Shown here piece by piece: positions 9,351 to 18,500 of a stretch of DNA of 64,000 nucleotides. The translations under genes were made by a program, and so were the position numbers. The stretch comes from Companilactobacillus nodensis DSM 19682 = JCM 14932 = NBRC 107160 (lineage in GTDB: Bacteria; Bacillota; Bacilli; Lactobacillales; Lactobacillaceae): assembly GCF_000615905.1 (NCBI RefSeq), contig NZ_BAMN01000002.1, positions 1-64,000 of the forward strand, in the 5' to 3' direction. Each line of letters opens with the position of its first letter. Position 1 is the first letter of the stretch. The notes beneath the pieces were generated by a model. It was not told where the DNA came from. It ran no database searches and saw only the letters and a program-made list of their open reading frames with translations.

Positions 9351-10276
9351 TCTATTATCCATACTTACGTGGTCGAATGTATGACTTATTGGCGTTGAAG
9401 GAATTGTGTGAGCACGAGCAGTTAGGTACGAATATCATTCCTATAATTGAGCCAGTGAGGGATTCCAAAGAATTGCAGCAGACAGTTCAGACTTTTATTG
9501 AGCACCAGCAGCCCTTCAGTGTTATTGCCAATCCTCAGGTTAGCTTGTATGGTTTGAATGGAGAAGCCAAGTTACATCCATTACCTGATTTGTCAGGATT
9601 TTTATTTTTTCATCCAAGTGCCATTTTGGCACCAGATTTCAGTAGTGATTTTCTGAAAACATCAAGTAACCAGACTAGTGTTTTGATCGCTAAAAATTAT
9701 CCTTTACTGAAAGCTTATGAAAACACACGAATATTAAAACAAGTCGATCACGTTTTGATTCCGGAAGAAGCTAGATTACACAAGATCGTCGGAAACAAGG
9801 CAGTATCGTTAACCGATCCATTGGCATTTGTTGAGCATGTGGCTGACTATGCGGATTTAGATGATGAATATTTTCAAGCCGCTAATTGGTGGAAGCAAGT
9901 CGATAACTATCAAGGCTTCGGTGACTATTCAATGGTCGGCAGTCATTATTTCGACAAGGGGATGCCTTCACGTGCGATTGCATTGCATATTATTTATGTG
10001 ACGTCTGATGGTAGTTTGCGGATTCATCACTTTGTTTCAGATAGCAACCAGACCATGGGTGGTCAGAAGGATAAGTTCTTTGAAGCATTAAATAAATTAG
10101 TGACGTGGGCGCCTGACAACTTAAAAGGGTTGAATGATACGCCAGCACTACGAGAACTACTCAACTATAGTAAGCAAACCAAATTCCCAGGATTGGGAAA
10201 TGTTAAAAAACTATCATTAATGCATCACTTCCAGTTGATGCATCGATTGTTGGATTTAAGAAATAAGGTGAATTGA
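9347..10276 (+). CDS. sce7725 family protein
   Basis: 309 residues beginning IYYPYLRGRMYDLLALKEL, the recognisable start of the sce7725 family (beta-family-like, function unknown). The N-terminal half contains predicted beta-alpha repeats (IIPIIEPVRDS, HVLIPEEAR). It is the last gene of the coupled operon after the nuclease-helicase and the MmcB-like protein (ATGA overlap). Family members often neighbour nuclease-like genes, which hints at a DNA-handling or anti-phage role; this is inference. IS sequence begins right at its 3' end, so the true C-terminus may have been altered. Confidence 0.65.
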   Translation: MIYYPYLRGRMYDLLALKELCEHEQLGTNIIPIIEPVRDSKELQQTVQTFIEHQQPFSVIANPQVSLYGLNGEAKLHPLPDLSGFLFFHPSAILAPDFSSDFLKTSSNQTSVLIAKNYPLLKAYENTRILKQVDHVLIPEEARLHKIVGNKAVSLTDPLAFVEHVADYADLDDEYFQAANWWKQVDNYQGFGDYSMVGSHYFDKGMPSRAIALHIIYVTSDGSLRIHHFVSDSNQTMGGQKDKFFEALNKLVTWAPDNLKGLNDTPALRELLNYSKQTKFPGLGNVKKLSLMHHFQLMHRLLDLRNKVN

Positions 10277-10545
10277 TTATTGTTACTTACTTTGGGAAAC
10301 GTCATATATTAACTAATCGCTATATTGTGACGAATGTGAATCGACGACAGGCCATCAATGAGATGAGTGCTTATTTACGAAAGTATTATGACTTGAGTCA
10401 AACACTTATGATTATTAGTAATGACAATGGTTCAGGGTATGAACCAAGAGTATTGAGCAGAACTCATCAAGGTCAGCCAGATCAGTGAAAAAACCGAATA
10501 AGAGATGACCGAGAAAAACTTGACACTTACCAACTTGTCGGTCTG
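10273..10545 (+). pseudogene. ISLre2-type (UPF0236) transposase fragment
   Basis: The readable piece (about 70 residues, 10273-10488) contains the family stretch around YFGKRHILTNRYIV and YDLSQTLMIISNDNGSGYE, which corresponds to the central catalytic region of ISLre2 transposases. Both ends are missing and the frame breaks after YEP. It overlaps the stop of the sce7725 gene without a proper start, so it is a relic and not a gene. Confidence 0.55.
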
Positions 10546-10688
10546 GCTTGCGCAAAATTTTGTAAGGGGGTATACTTTGCGTGTTCAAAGTTAATCGGCG
10601 ATGACGTTCGCCACTAAAATTAATTGGTAAATCAATTTGATGACGTCTACTGCACAATTTTTGCGTGCAGTAGGCGCCATCTTTTTTT

Positions 10689-11030
10689 GGTTCTTTGTCA
10701 AATAGTATGGCTCTTTGTCAACGAGTGTTGATGAGGGGAATTTAAGAGGTTCAATTCATTTTCGAATTGGGCCTCTTTTTTGGACCCTGATTTTGAATTC
10801 AATTTGTATTCTATAACTGAAGTTGATCCAATTACGGTATCCATAGGCGGTGCGCTTTATCTGTTTAATTTTACGGTTAACACCTTCAATTGGGCCATTT
10901 GAGATAGAACACTTTGTCATATTTTCAATAAACCGTATCTTATGAATAAAGGTATGGACGGTCTCTAGAAGTTGAGGACTAACGTTCTCAACTTCACCCA
11001 AAGCGTTTTAAGTGTTAAGCTAAGGGTGAG
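10689..11030 (-). mobile_element. ISL3-family remnant 1
   Basis: Two ISL3-like terminal sequences lie in tandem (GGTTCTTTGTCAAATAGTA at 10689 and GGCTCTTTGTCAAC at 10709). They are followed on the minus strand by the last about 80 codons of an ISL3 transposase (10756-11001), with the family motif SNGPIEGVNRKIKQIKRTAY and GYRNW. The transposase lacks everything upstream. A second relic with the same end lies at 11591. Confidence 0.75.
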
Positions 11031-11040
11031 GTGAAGGTTA

Positions 11041-11613
11041 ATGGCAAAATCTGAAATTGAAAAGTTGGATGCAGGTGAGCCTTACTATTTTCTCGATAAG
11101 GCGGTCGCTGAACGGAAGGCGCGGGCGGCTGAACTCTGTCAGGAATTCAACAGCATTCCGGCAACTGACCCGGCAGCCCAGACCGCCAAGATCAAAGAAA
11201 TCCTGGGTAGCCATGGGAAACGCGTCTCGGTTCAGGCCACATTCAATTGCGACAATGGCCGCAACATTCACGTGGGCGAGGACTTTCTGAGTAACTATAA
11301 TCTGACAATTCTGGACATTGCGCCAGTGACTATCGGTCGCAACGTGATGATTGGCCCCAACGTGGATATCTATACCGTTAATCATCCACTAGTGGCGACC
11401 GATCGCCGAAGTTACACGGCTCAGGCCAGTCCGGTAACCATTGGTGATGACGTCTGGATTGGTGGCAAGGTGGCCGTCATGCCCGGTGTCACGATTGGGA
11501 GTAATGTGGTTGTCGCTGCCGGGGCGATTGTGACAAAGGATGTGCCGGACAACGTCTTAGTTGGTGGTGTGCCAGCTCAGGTAATCAAACGGCTCTTTGT
11601 CAACGAGTGTTGA
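11041..11613 (+). CDS. Maltose/galactoside-type O-acetyltransferase
   Basis: A 190-residue cytoplasmic acetyltransferase that would transfer acetyl from acetyl-CoA to a sugar hydroxyl. The N-terminal Mac domain is at about 1-55. Left-handed beta-helix hexapeptide repeats follow (VTIGRNVMIGPNVDIYT, the catalytic His in TVNHPL, VTIGDDVWIGG). Start ATG at 11041 behind GAGGTGAAGG. Its GC content is visibly far higher than that of the neighbours, pointing to recent transfer. The last codons (RLFVNEC) are read from the ISL3 end that begins at 11591, so an IS replaced the original C-terminus. It lies between two ISL3 relics. Confidence 0.85.
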   Translation: MAKSEIEKLDAGEPYYFLDKAVAERKARAAELCQEFNSIPATDPAAQTAKIKEILGSHGKRVSVQATFNCDNGRNIHVGEDFLSNYNLTILDIAPVTIGRNVMIGPNVDIYTVNHPLVATDRRSYTAQASPVTIGDDVWIGGKVAVMPGVTIGSNVVVAAGAIVTKDVPDNVLVGGVPAQVIKRLFVNEC

Positions 11614-11935
11614 TGAGGGACTTTATGAGGAAACCAATTTATTTTTGAATTGGTTTCCTTTTTTGTTCTGAATTGTAAATTCAGTCCGAATTCGTGTGTA
11701 AAAGCACGACCAATTTCTGTAACCGTACGCTGTCCGTTTGATTTGTTTTATCTTCCGATTAACACCCTCAAAAGGACCATTTGAGTAGGTACTTGCTCAT
11801 CATGTTTTTAATTAGAGACAGATGTTTACGATAGGCTTTAATGGTTGTTTCAAGCTGTGAACTTCTACTTAAGGCTTCGATAAAACGTTGATATTCTCTA
11901 GTGTCTGATGAAAAGTGATGCATCGACTTTTTTAT
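11591..11935 (-). mobile_element. ISL3-family remnant 2
   Basis: GGCTCTTTGTCAACGAGTG at 11591 repeats the end of remnant 1. The following 300 bp on the minus strand are a degenerate copy of the same transposase C-terminus (the coding equivalent of GPFEGVNRK is still legible around 11750-11790). There are several stops. It has the same orientation as remnant 1, so the two frame the acetyltransferase. Confidence 0.6.
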
Positions 11936-12020
11936 TTTACACAAAAATTGGATGCTGATGAATTTCCATCAACACCCAATATTCTAGAGACTTTTTAATT
12001 TAGGGACTTATGTATATTTA

Positions 12021-12351
12021 CTAAAGGTTGAAAGTTACAAAAACAGATCACATGCCTTGATATAAAAGGCTTGCGGAGTCAAATGTTAGTATTTTCAGAT
12101 TTATTGAGCATTACCAAGTAGCCGGGTTAGGCTACTTGGTAATGCTTTTTTAAATCCATCGAAAATGTTATCAAGCACTTCGGCCATCATTTCAAAACGT
12201 TCACCTAGACCAGTTATAGTTTTTAATAACCATTCTAAGACCATCCATAATCATAGAATAAATCACCTAGGGTACGTTCATCTGGTTTTAAGCTCAATTT
12301 TGAAAAATGATGAATATTGGTAGTATTACATTGTATAGCAGACATAGGCAT
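12021..12351 (-). mobile_element. MITE-like unit 1 (truncated)
   Basis: Read on the minus strand: a short ORF from 12351 to 12235 (38 codons, ribosome site AGGAGTG, start ATGCCTATG), then a strong hairpin at 12108-12145, then the terminal sequence CTTTCAACCTTTAG (complement of 12021-12034). Unit 2 at 14094-14368 has the same order and a near-identical end. The other terminus is missing where the ene-reductase gene begins. The rest of 11936-12384 holds no gene I can support. Confidence 0.45.
12108..12151 (+). terminator. Strong hairpin terminator
   Basis: GCATTACCAAGTAGCC (12108-12123) is perfectly complementary to 12130-12145, and six T follow on the plus strand. It lies inside MITE-like unit 1. 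Confidence 0.6.
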
Positions 12352-12384
12352 GACACTCCTCTGTACATTATTAACTTTTAACCG

Positions 12385-13521
12385 TTAGTTGACGATATCA
12401 AACCAGTCACCTGAATTTTGTATCATCCCCCAAAGTTTATCTGGTAATTTCATATTATCTAATTGAGAGACATGCAGCTGTTGTTCAATATCTGCCGTTT
12501 CTCCTGACTTAACTTTTTCAGCCCAATCGGGGTTCATTATTAATCCATGTGCAATTGCAGCAAGGTCCAGGCCATCGTCCAATGCTTCTTCAGCCTGATC
12601 TGGTGTATCCAAAGAACCAGCTGAAATTAATGGAATACGATGATTAATGTATTTAACTAACGTTTCAAGATAGGTAGCATCCTCATCTGAATTCCCAATC
12701 GGCTTAGAAGTCAACACGCTATTTAATGTTACATGAACATAATCGATATCTTTCTTAATCAATTCATCAATCAAAGCTAACGAATCATGTAGACGCAAGC
12801 CGCCATCAAGATGTTCTTCAAGCGTAATACGATAGCCTAAGACAAAAGGTTTCTTAGCATAAAGTGCAATTGTCGATTTTATTTCGTCAACAACAGCTAG
12901 GGCGAAGCGCATTCTATTTTCAAGCGAACCACCCCATTGGTCGTGTCTCTTGTTATAGTATGGTGAGAGAAAATTTTGGAAAAGAAAACCAAAAGCCCCA
13001 TGTAATTCAACACCATCGAATCCGGCAACAATTGCTCTTCTAGTGGTATCGCCAAATGCTTTAATAATCTCCAAAATTTCTTTCTCAGTTAAAGATCGGG
13101 GACTAAAAGCCTCAACAAAGGTACTTTCTTTTGTTAAAACTGGACTAGCACTAACGATGTCTTTTGGATCTACTAAATTTGTGTTAGTCTTATTTCCTGC
13201 ATGTAGTATTTGTAAAATTGCTTTAGCCCCACCACTCTTAGCAGCATCTGCCAAACGTGCAAGGCTCGGAATAAACTTGTCATCATAACCGGCAAACTGA
13301 TCACTGAAACCAATAGCATTTGGTGCAACTGAAGTCGATCTAGTAATTACCATCCCCATTCCGTTAACTCGACGACGATAATATACCATCTCTTGATCAG
13401 AAACCGTACCATCAGCGTTTCCAGACCACGTAGTCATGGGTGCCATAACCATATGATTCTTAAGGGTAAGCCCATTTTTAAAACTAAAGGGAGCAAGAGT
13501 TTTCTTATATTGTGTTGTCAT
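12385..13521 (-). CDS. NADH-dependent flavin oxidoreductase (Old Yellow Enzyme family)
   Basis: 378 residues forming one FMN-binding TIM barrel. Family signatures are the N-terminal NHMVMAPMTTWS, LHAGNKTN for FMN and substrate contacts, and the GAFGFLFQNFLSPYYNKR..WGGSLENR block. The C-terminal phosphate-binding part is SAGSLD...IAHGLIMNPDW. The group reduces activated C=C bonds and includes YqiG-like ene-reductases; the substrate is unknown. A MerR regulator lies directly upstream on the same strand (48 bp), probably sensing the substrate class. The pair is framed by inverted MITE-like units, suggesting a mobile cassette. Confidence 0.85.
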   Translation of the reverse strand: MTTQYKKTLAPFSFKNGLTLKNHMVMAPMTTWSGNADGTVSDQEMVYYRRRVNGMGMVITRSTSVAPNAIGFSDQFAGYDDKFIPSLARLADAAKSGGAKAILQILHAGNKTNTNLVDPKDIVSASPVLTKESTFVEAFSPRSLTEKEILEIIKAFGDTTRRAIVAGFDGVELHGAFGFLFQNFLSPYYNKRHDQWGGSLENRMRFALAVVDEIKSTIALYAKKPFVLGYRITLEEHLDGGLRLHDSLALIDELIKKDIDYVHVTLNSVLTSKPIGNSDEDATYLETLVKYINHRIPLISAGSLDTPDQAEEALDDGLDLAAIAHGLIMNPDWAEKVKSGETADIEQQLHVSQLDNMKLPDKLWGMIQNSGDWFDIVN

Positions 13522-13569
13522 ATATATCTTCTTTCATGATTGAGTATCTTTTCGAAATCTTAAATCTAT

Positions 13570-14010
13570 TTATTTTTGTTTATGAACTTGAAATTTATCC
13601 ATCTTCCACAGTTCATCAACATGATCAGCATCCATTTCACCACTTTTGAATTTGGCAATATGATCCTCAAAGGTATCAATTTTATATTCCAGTAAGTTTC
13701 GAGTTCGTTTCATTTCAGCAGACTTTTGATTTAATTTCTCGAGCTGTTCCTGTAGAATAGCCTTTTGAGCTGGCTCGTTTTCTCCACTTTGATTTAACTT
13801 CGCAAATTCAATTAAGGCTTCCATAGATAGTCCAGCGTCTTTTAAACATTTCACTAAAAATAACCAATCCAAATCTACGGGGCGATAATCACGGTACCCA
13901 TTCTTATCACGCTTGATTGGTGGAATCACACCAATTCGTTCATAGTAACGTAAAGTGTCGGATGAAAAGCCAATTAATTTTGAAACATCTTTTCTATTAA
14001 TGAAACTCAC
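13570..14010 (-). CDS. MerR family transcriptional regulator
   Basis: 146 residues. The N-terminal winged helix contains the family pattern LIGFSSDTLRYYERIGVIPP...NGYRDY, followed by a dimerisation coiled coil (about 80-125). No conserved cysteine pair for metal binding is visible, so an organic inducer is more likely. It is transcribed toward the ene-reductase and probably controls it. The start at 14010 follows the ribosome site AAGCAGGTGAG. Confidence 0.8.
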   Translation of the reverse strand: MSFINRKDVSKLIGFSSDTLRYYERIGVIPPIKRDKNGYRDYRPVDLDWLFLVKCLKDAGLSMEALIEFAKLNQSGENEPAQKAILQEQLEKLNQKSAEMKRTRNLLEYKIDTFEDHIAKFKSGEMDADHVDELWKMDKFQVHKQK

Positions 14011-14093
14011 CTGCTTTCTTAATTGATAAAGATATCATAAACCCTGCACCTAACTCCTTAGCAAGAGAAAATTTAAATTTTATTATTATTCTT

Positions 14094-14368
14094 CTAAAGG
14101 TTGAAAGTTGAATATTACATAATAACCCCGGAATGACGGGGTTTTATTGTATAAAAATAGACATGAACTTACTCATATCCTTATAATTAAGTCGCCAAAA
14201 CTAATATATAAAGGAGTATTCATGTCTATGACTATTTTACAACATTCAAAAAATGGTCTAGTTGATAATTTTGAAATGGATTCCTCAGTATTGAAAAAAG
14301 ACTGTTTTTTCCACTACAACTCAAGTGGCTCATGAGTTGTAGTCTATTTTGGTGCTTTCAACTTTTAG
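14094..14368 (+). mobile_element. MITE-like unit 2 with terminal inverted repeats
   Basis: CTAAAGGTTGAAAG (14094-14107) is inverted at 14355-14368 with one mismatch, so a 275-bp unit has 14-bp ends. It contains a short ORF (14222-14335) and a hairpin ACTACAACTC/GAGTTGTAGT (14313-14343). Unit 1 at 12021 has the same parts in inverse orientation. No transposase remains. Confidence 0.5.
14222..14335 (+). CDS. 37-residue ORF inside the MITE-like unit
   Basis: It has a good ribosome site (AAAGGAG) and starts ATGTCTATGACT. The short ORF in unit 1 begins alike (ATGCCTATGTCT). It may be the 5' end of a lost transposase gene or a peptide carried by the element. I do not recognise it, and expression is uncertain. 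Confidence 0.3.
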   Translation: MSMTILQHSKNGLVDNFEMDSSVLKKDCFFHYNSSGS

Positions 14369-14417
14369 TTATTGAACGTAAAGAATAAGGTATCGCCAGC
14401 GGCGATACCTTATTTGC

Positions 14418-15446
14418 TTACTTTAATTTTTTGATTTTGTTGAATAAATCGCCACCATTATCAGGAGCAGCGGAGTCATTGTTCAACCCGATATCGTAAT
14501 CGGAATCTTTCATAGCTTCAACTTGTCCCATCAAGTAGCCATTACCAACTTGTGAGAAGAAGTCATGGTTAGTTGTTCCGGTTGAAATACCATTCATAAC
14601 AATTGGATTAACGTCTTCAGCGTTGCCATCAGGGAATAGCGGTGATTGTCCCAAGTTCATCAAGGCTTTGTTGGCGTTATAACGTAGGAAGACCATTACT
14701 TCTTCAGTCCAGTTAGTACCCTTGTACAATTCGTTAGTGTACTTTTCTTCATTGCCATATAGTTCATATAACAAGTTGTACATCCAGTCTTGCATCTTTT
14801 CTTTTTCAGCATCAGATAGTTCTTCGAATCCTAATTGGAATTTGTATCCAATATAAGTTCCGTGAACTGATTCGTCACGAATGATCAACTTGATGATTTC
14901 AGCGACATTAGCTAGTTTGTTGTTACCTAGATAATAAAGTGGTGTGTAAAAACCTGAGTAGAATAAGAAACTTTCGAGGAAGACACTGGCAACTTTCTTT
15001 TGGAGTGGTGTGCCGTTTTGGTAAATATTATTGATGATCTCGGCTTTATTTTGTAGAAATTCATTGTGATCAGTCCAGTCGAAGATCTCTTCGATCTCTT
15101 CAGCAGAATTCAAGGTACTGAAGATTGAGGAGTAACTCTTGGCGTGAACAGATTCCATAAATTGAATGTTGTTGAAGACGGCTGTTTCAGCTTGAGTACG
15201 AGTATCCTTCAACATAGCTTCGATACCATCTTGTGATTGTAACGTATCAAGCAGTGTCAAGCCACCGAAGACGTGTCCAACAACAGTTTGTTCGATGTCG
15301 CTGAGTGTTCTCCAGTCGTCCATATCGTTTGATAGTGGAATACGAGTATCTAACCAAAATTGCGAAGTTAGTTTTTCCCAAGTAGCCTTGTCGACTACAT
15401 CTTCAAGTTTGTTCCAGTTCATGGCTTTATAGTACGTGTCAACCAT
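14418..15446 (-). CDS. nrdF: Class Ib ribonucleotide reductase, beta subunit
   Basis: 342 residues. NrdF forms the metal-tyrosyl radical cofactor used by NrdE to make deoxynucleotides. The ligand and radical motif MESVHAKSYSSIF (Glu-x-x-His and the radical Tyr) and the later ligands in ESFLFYSGF and RDESVHGTYIG are present. It is the last gene of nrdH-I-E-F, 12 bp after nrdE, with ribosome site AGGAGG. NrdI next to it implies a dimanganese cofactor. A hairpin GGTATCGCC/GGCGATACC with a minus-strand T-run (about 14390-14415) terminates the operon. Confidence 0.95.
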   Translation of the reverse strand: MVDTYYKAMNWNKLEDVVDKATWEKLTSQFWLDTRIPLSNDMDDWRTLSDIEQTVVGHVFGGLTLLDTLQSQDGIEAMLKDTRTQAETAVFNNIQFMESVHAKSYSSIFSTLNSAEEIEEIFDWTDHNEFLQNKAEIINNIYQNGTPLQKKVASVFLESFLFYSGFYTPLYYLGNNKLANVAEIIKLIIRDESVHGTYIGYKFQLGFEELSDAEKEKMQDWMYNLLYELYGNEEKYTNELYKGTNWTEEVMVFLRYNANKALMNLGQSPLFPDGNAEDVNPIVMNGISTGTTNHDFFSQVGNGYLMGQVEAMKDSDYDIGLNNDSAAPDNGGDLFNKIKKLK

Positions 15447-15458
15447 TGTTAAATCCTC

Positions 15459-17624
15459 CTAAATTGAGCAGCTTTCGCATTCGTTGCTTCCAATTTCATC
15501 GTTATTTTCGGTAAATGTACGGACATAGTATAGTGACTTGATACCCTTGTAGTAGGCATAGTTACGCAAGATACTGAGATCACGCGTCGTTTGCTTAGGT
15601 TCAGTCTTCCATTCATAGAGACCTTCAGGGATGACCGAGCGGACGAATAATGTCAAACTCATACCTTGATCGACGAATCTTTGAGCTGAAGCGTAGATAT
15701 CAATAACTTTACGCATGTCAGTATCATAAGCTGACTTGTAGTAACCGATCGTGTCATTACTTAGTAGTGGAGCAGGGAAGTATAACTTACCGTTCTTCTT
15801 CTCTTGACGTTCCTCCACTAGTCTAGTGATAGGTTGTAAACTGGCACTAGTATTGTTGACGTATGAGATCGAGCCGTTAGGAGCAACAGCTAGACGGTAG
15901 GCATTATATAAGCCGTCACGTTGTACATCGGCTTTAAGATTAGCCCAGTCGTTTTGGTCAGGAATCTTGATCCCAGCGAATAATTCTTTAACCAGGTCAG
16001 ACTTAGGTGCGAAGTCTTCAGTTAAATATTTGTCAAAGTATGATCCGTCAGCATAGGCTGACTTGTCGAAATTAGCGAAAGTCTCACTTCTTTCTTTGGC
16101 AATGTGGTTACTCTCAACTAATGTCCAGTAATTAAGAAGCATGAAGTAAACACCGATGAATTCGATTGATTCAGGTGAACCATATTCGATGTGGTGCTTA
16201 GCAAGGTAGGTGTGAAGTCCCATGGCACCGAGGCCAACAGAATGACTCATTGTATTACCGTGAGCAACTGAAGGCACAGCGGTGATATTAGAAGCATCAC
16301 TGACGAATGTCAATGCACGAAGCATTGAACGGATCGACTTACCGAAGTCAGGACTTTCCATCATATTCAAGATGTTAGTTGAACCAAGATTACAACTAAC
16401 GTCAGTTCCTAGTTGGGTATATTCTTGAGCATCATTTAGTTCTGAAGGAATCTGGACTTGTTGAATCTCAGTACACAAGTTACTCATGATGATCTTACCG
16501 TCGATCGGATTGTCACGGTTAACGGTGTCGATATTTAGAACGTAAGGATAACCAGATTCTTGTTGTAGTTTACTGATTTCGTCTTCTAGTTCACGCGCGT
16601 TGATCTTATATTTTTTGATACGATCGTCAGCGACCATGTTGTCGTATTCTTTGGTGATGTCGACATATGAGAATGGCACGCCATAAACGCGTTCGACTGA
16701 ATAAGGGCTGAATAAGTACATGTCGGCATCATTTCTGATCAATTCATAATACTTGTCAGGGACGATAACACCAAGTGAAAGAGTTTTAACACGAACTTTT
16801 TCATCCGCATTTTCTTTTTTGGCAGATAAGAAATCAATAATGTCAGGATGGAAGACATTCAAGTAAACCGCACCGGCACCTTGACGTTGGCCTAATTGAT
16901 TACTGTAACTGAAACTGTCCTCAAGTAACTTCATAACTGGCAAGACACCAGATGAAGAATTATCGATACCTTTGATCGGCGAACCTGATTCACGCAAGTT
17001 GGATAGAGTAATACCAACACCACCACCGATACGGGATAGTTGCAAGGCGGAGTTGATCGTCCGACCGATACTATTCATATCATCAGTTATTTGTAATAAG
17101 AAGCAGGAGACATATTCACCACGACGCTTACGACCAGCATTCAAGAATGATGGTGTAGCAGGTTGATAACGTTGCATGATCATTTCATTAGCTAAAGTTG
17201 TCGCTTGTTCTTGATCACCATTAGCGAATAACAAGGCATTGAATAAGATACGCATCTCGTAGTTTTCGAGGTACATGTCACCGTCATTAGTCTTGATAAC
17301 GTATTGGTTGAAGAACTTATAAGCAGCCATGAATGACTTGAATTGGAAGTTCTGATCTAATAATGACTGGTAAAGTTGATCGATGAATTCGAATGGATAT
17401 TTATCAATAACTTCTTTTTCGATGTAGTCATTGTCAATCAAATAGTCGATGTGGTCTTTGAATGAATCGAACTTCATAGTATTTGGTTCGACATTTTCAG
17501 CGAAGAAAGCTTTGACAGCTTCTTGATCTTTATTCAACGGAATTTTACCGTCAACTGGAATATTGATTTCGTTATTTAGCTTGAAGTAACTTACTTTAGT
17601 TACATCTAGATTATTTAGTCCCAA
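15459..17624 (-). CDS. nrdE: Class Ib ribonucleotide reductase, alpha subunit
   Basis: 721 residues, the catalytic subunit. Visible are the active-site cysteines (SCFLLQ, NLCTEI, CNLGS), and the C-terminal thiol shuttle CESC that accepts electrons from NrdH. The start is a TTG at 17624 inside the end of nrdI (14-bp overlap). The usual family N-terminus (LNNLDVTKVSYFKLNNEIN) supports it over later starts. No N-terminal ATP-cone is present, as expected for class Ib. Regulation is through the NrdR boxes at 18258-18318. Confidence 0.95.
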   Translation of the reverse strand: MGLNNLDVTKVSYFKLNNEINIPVDGKIPLNKDQEAVKAFFAENVEPNTMKFDSFKDHIDYLIDNDYIEKEVIDKYPFEFIDQLYQSLLDQNFQFKSFMAAYKFFNQYVIKTNDGDMYLENYEMRILFNALLFANGDQEQATTLANEMIMQRYQPATPSFLNAGRKRRGEYVSCFLLQITDDMNSIGRTINSALQLSRIGGGVGITLSNLRESGSPIKGIDNSSSGVLPVMKLLEDSFSYSNQLGQRQGAGAVYLNVFHPDIIDFLSAKKENADEKVRVKTLSLGVIVPDKYYELIRNDADMYLFSPYSVERVYGVPFSYVDITKEYDNMVADDRIKKYKINARELEDEISKLQQESGYPYVLNIDTVNRDNPIDGKIIMSNLCTEIQQVQIPSELNDAQEYTQLGTDVSCNLGSTNILNMMESPDFGKSIRSMLRALTFVSDASNITAVPSVAHGNTMSHSVGLGAMGLHTYLAKHHIEYGSPESIEFIGVYFMLLNYWTLVESNHIAKERSETFANFDKSAYADGSYFDKYLTEDFAPKSDLVKELFAGIKIPDQNDWANLKADVQRDGLYNAYRLAVAPNGSISYVNNTSASLQPITRLVEERQEKKNGKLYFPAPLLSNDTIGYYKSAYDTDMRKVIDIYASAQRFVDQGMSLTLFVRSVIPEGLYEWKTEPKQTTRDLSILRNYAYYKGIKSLYYVRTFTENNDEIGSNECESCSI

Positions 17625-17985
17625 AGTTATTCACTACTTTCTTGAAGTTTTCTACGTCTTTGTTGGTACCATTGAATTCAAACTCGAAGACAACCGGAAC
17701 ATCTAGTCCATGGGCGATGTCTCTGGCTGTGTGGTTGTAAAGAGAATTGAAGTTACGATTCCCGCCACCAGCGAGGCCAACACAGTTCTTGGCATTGTCT
17801 TTGTACTGTAAGAAATCAACGACTGGATCCATCATATCATCGTCGTATGCCGGAACGATGAGAATAAAAGACCGACCCATTTTGTGAAAAGGATCGGCAT
17901 CAGATATTTCATATCCATTTAGACCGGTCTTGTTGACGAAGCGTCGCGTTTGGCCGGTAATTGAGTAATAGGCTATTTCGACCAT
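17611..17985 (-). CDS. nrdI: Flavodoxin-like NrdI
   Basis: 124 residues. NrdI is an FMN protein that supplies oxidant for assembling the manganese-tyrosyl cofactor in NrdF. The start YYSITGQTRRFV carries the phosphate-binding loop, and GGGNRNF is the flavin loop. The nrdH stop and nrdI start overlap by one base (TGATG). Confidence 0.93.
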   Translation of the reverse strand: MVEIAYYSITGQTRRFVNKTGLNGYEISDADPFHKMGRSFILIVPAYDDDMMDPVVDFLQYKDNAKNCVGLAGGGNRNFNSLYNHTARDIAHGLDVPVVFEFEFNGTNKDVENFKKVVNNFGTK

Positions 17986-18215
17986 CAGTTGGCGAGTTCT
18001 TTCAAACTGTCTGGACGGAAACCGACGATAGGGTCACTATTTTCGGGCATAACTACGGGCACACTTTGGAAGCCTTGTTCTTTTAACATATCAAGGTATT
18101 TTGGTTCTTGATTAATGTTGTGTTCTTCAAAGTTGATGTTATGTTCTTTTAAGTATCTCTTTGTCATTTTGCATTGCATGCAGTTGTTTTTGCTATATAC
18201 GATTACGTTGTTCAT
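17985..18215 (-). CDS. nrdH: Glutaredoxin-like NrdH
   Basis: 76 residues from the ATG at 18215, which has the ribosome site GAGGGAG. An upstream ATG at 18245 would cover that site. The redox motif is CMQC and the C-terminal FRPDSL is typical of NrdH. It reduces NrdE, probably with electrons from thioredoxin reductase. First gene of the operon. Confidence 0.92.
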   Translation of the reverse strand: MNNVIVYSKNNCMQCKMTKRYLKEHNINFEEHNINQEPKYLDMLKEQGFQSVPVVMPENSDPIVGFRPDSLKELAN

Positions 18216-18257
18216 AATATTTCGCTCCCTCGAAATGTGATTCATTCACTAGTATAA

Positions 18258-18320
18258 AACATTCAATATACCAATACTAGTAATTCTTCTTGTGAAAACA
18301 CAATATATAGTATTGTATTA
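18258..18320 (-). promoter_or_regulatory. NrdR boxes upstream of nrdHIEF
   Basis: ACACAATATATAGTATTGTA (18298-18317) matches the NrdR box consensus closely. A weaker copy (AACATTCAATATACCAATAC, about 18258-18277) lies roughly three helical turns away, the usual tandem arrangement. NrdR would repress the operon when dATP is high. Confidence 0.7.
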
Positions 18321-18500
18321 TAATTGGTATACATCATAGTGTGGCTAGAAAGACCAGTCTGATGGTTTTTGTCTAGAGAATAATATTCTGATTTTTATTA
18401 TATTTAGTTCTTTCGTGGTAAAATTACCGTAATGACTATTATATGTTTTTCAGTTAAAATTACAATTGTTGAAAGGCAATAATTTAGTAGGGAGAAGATT

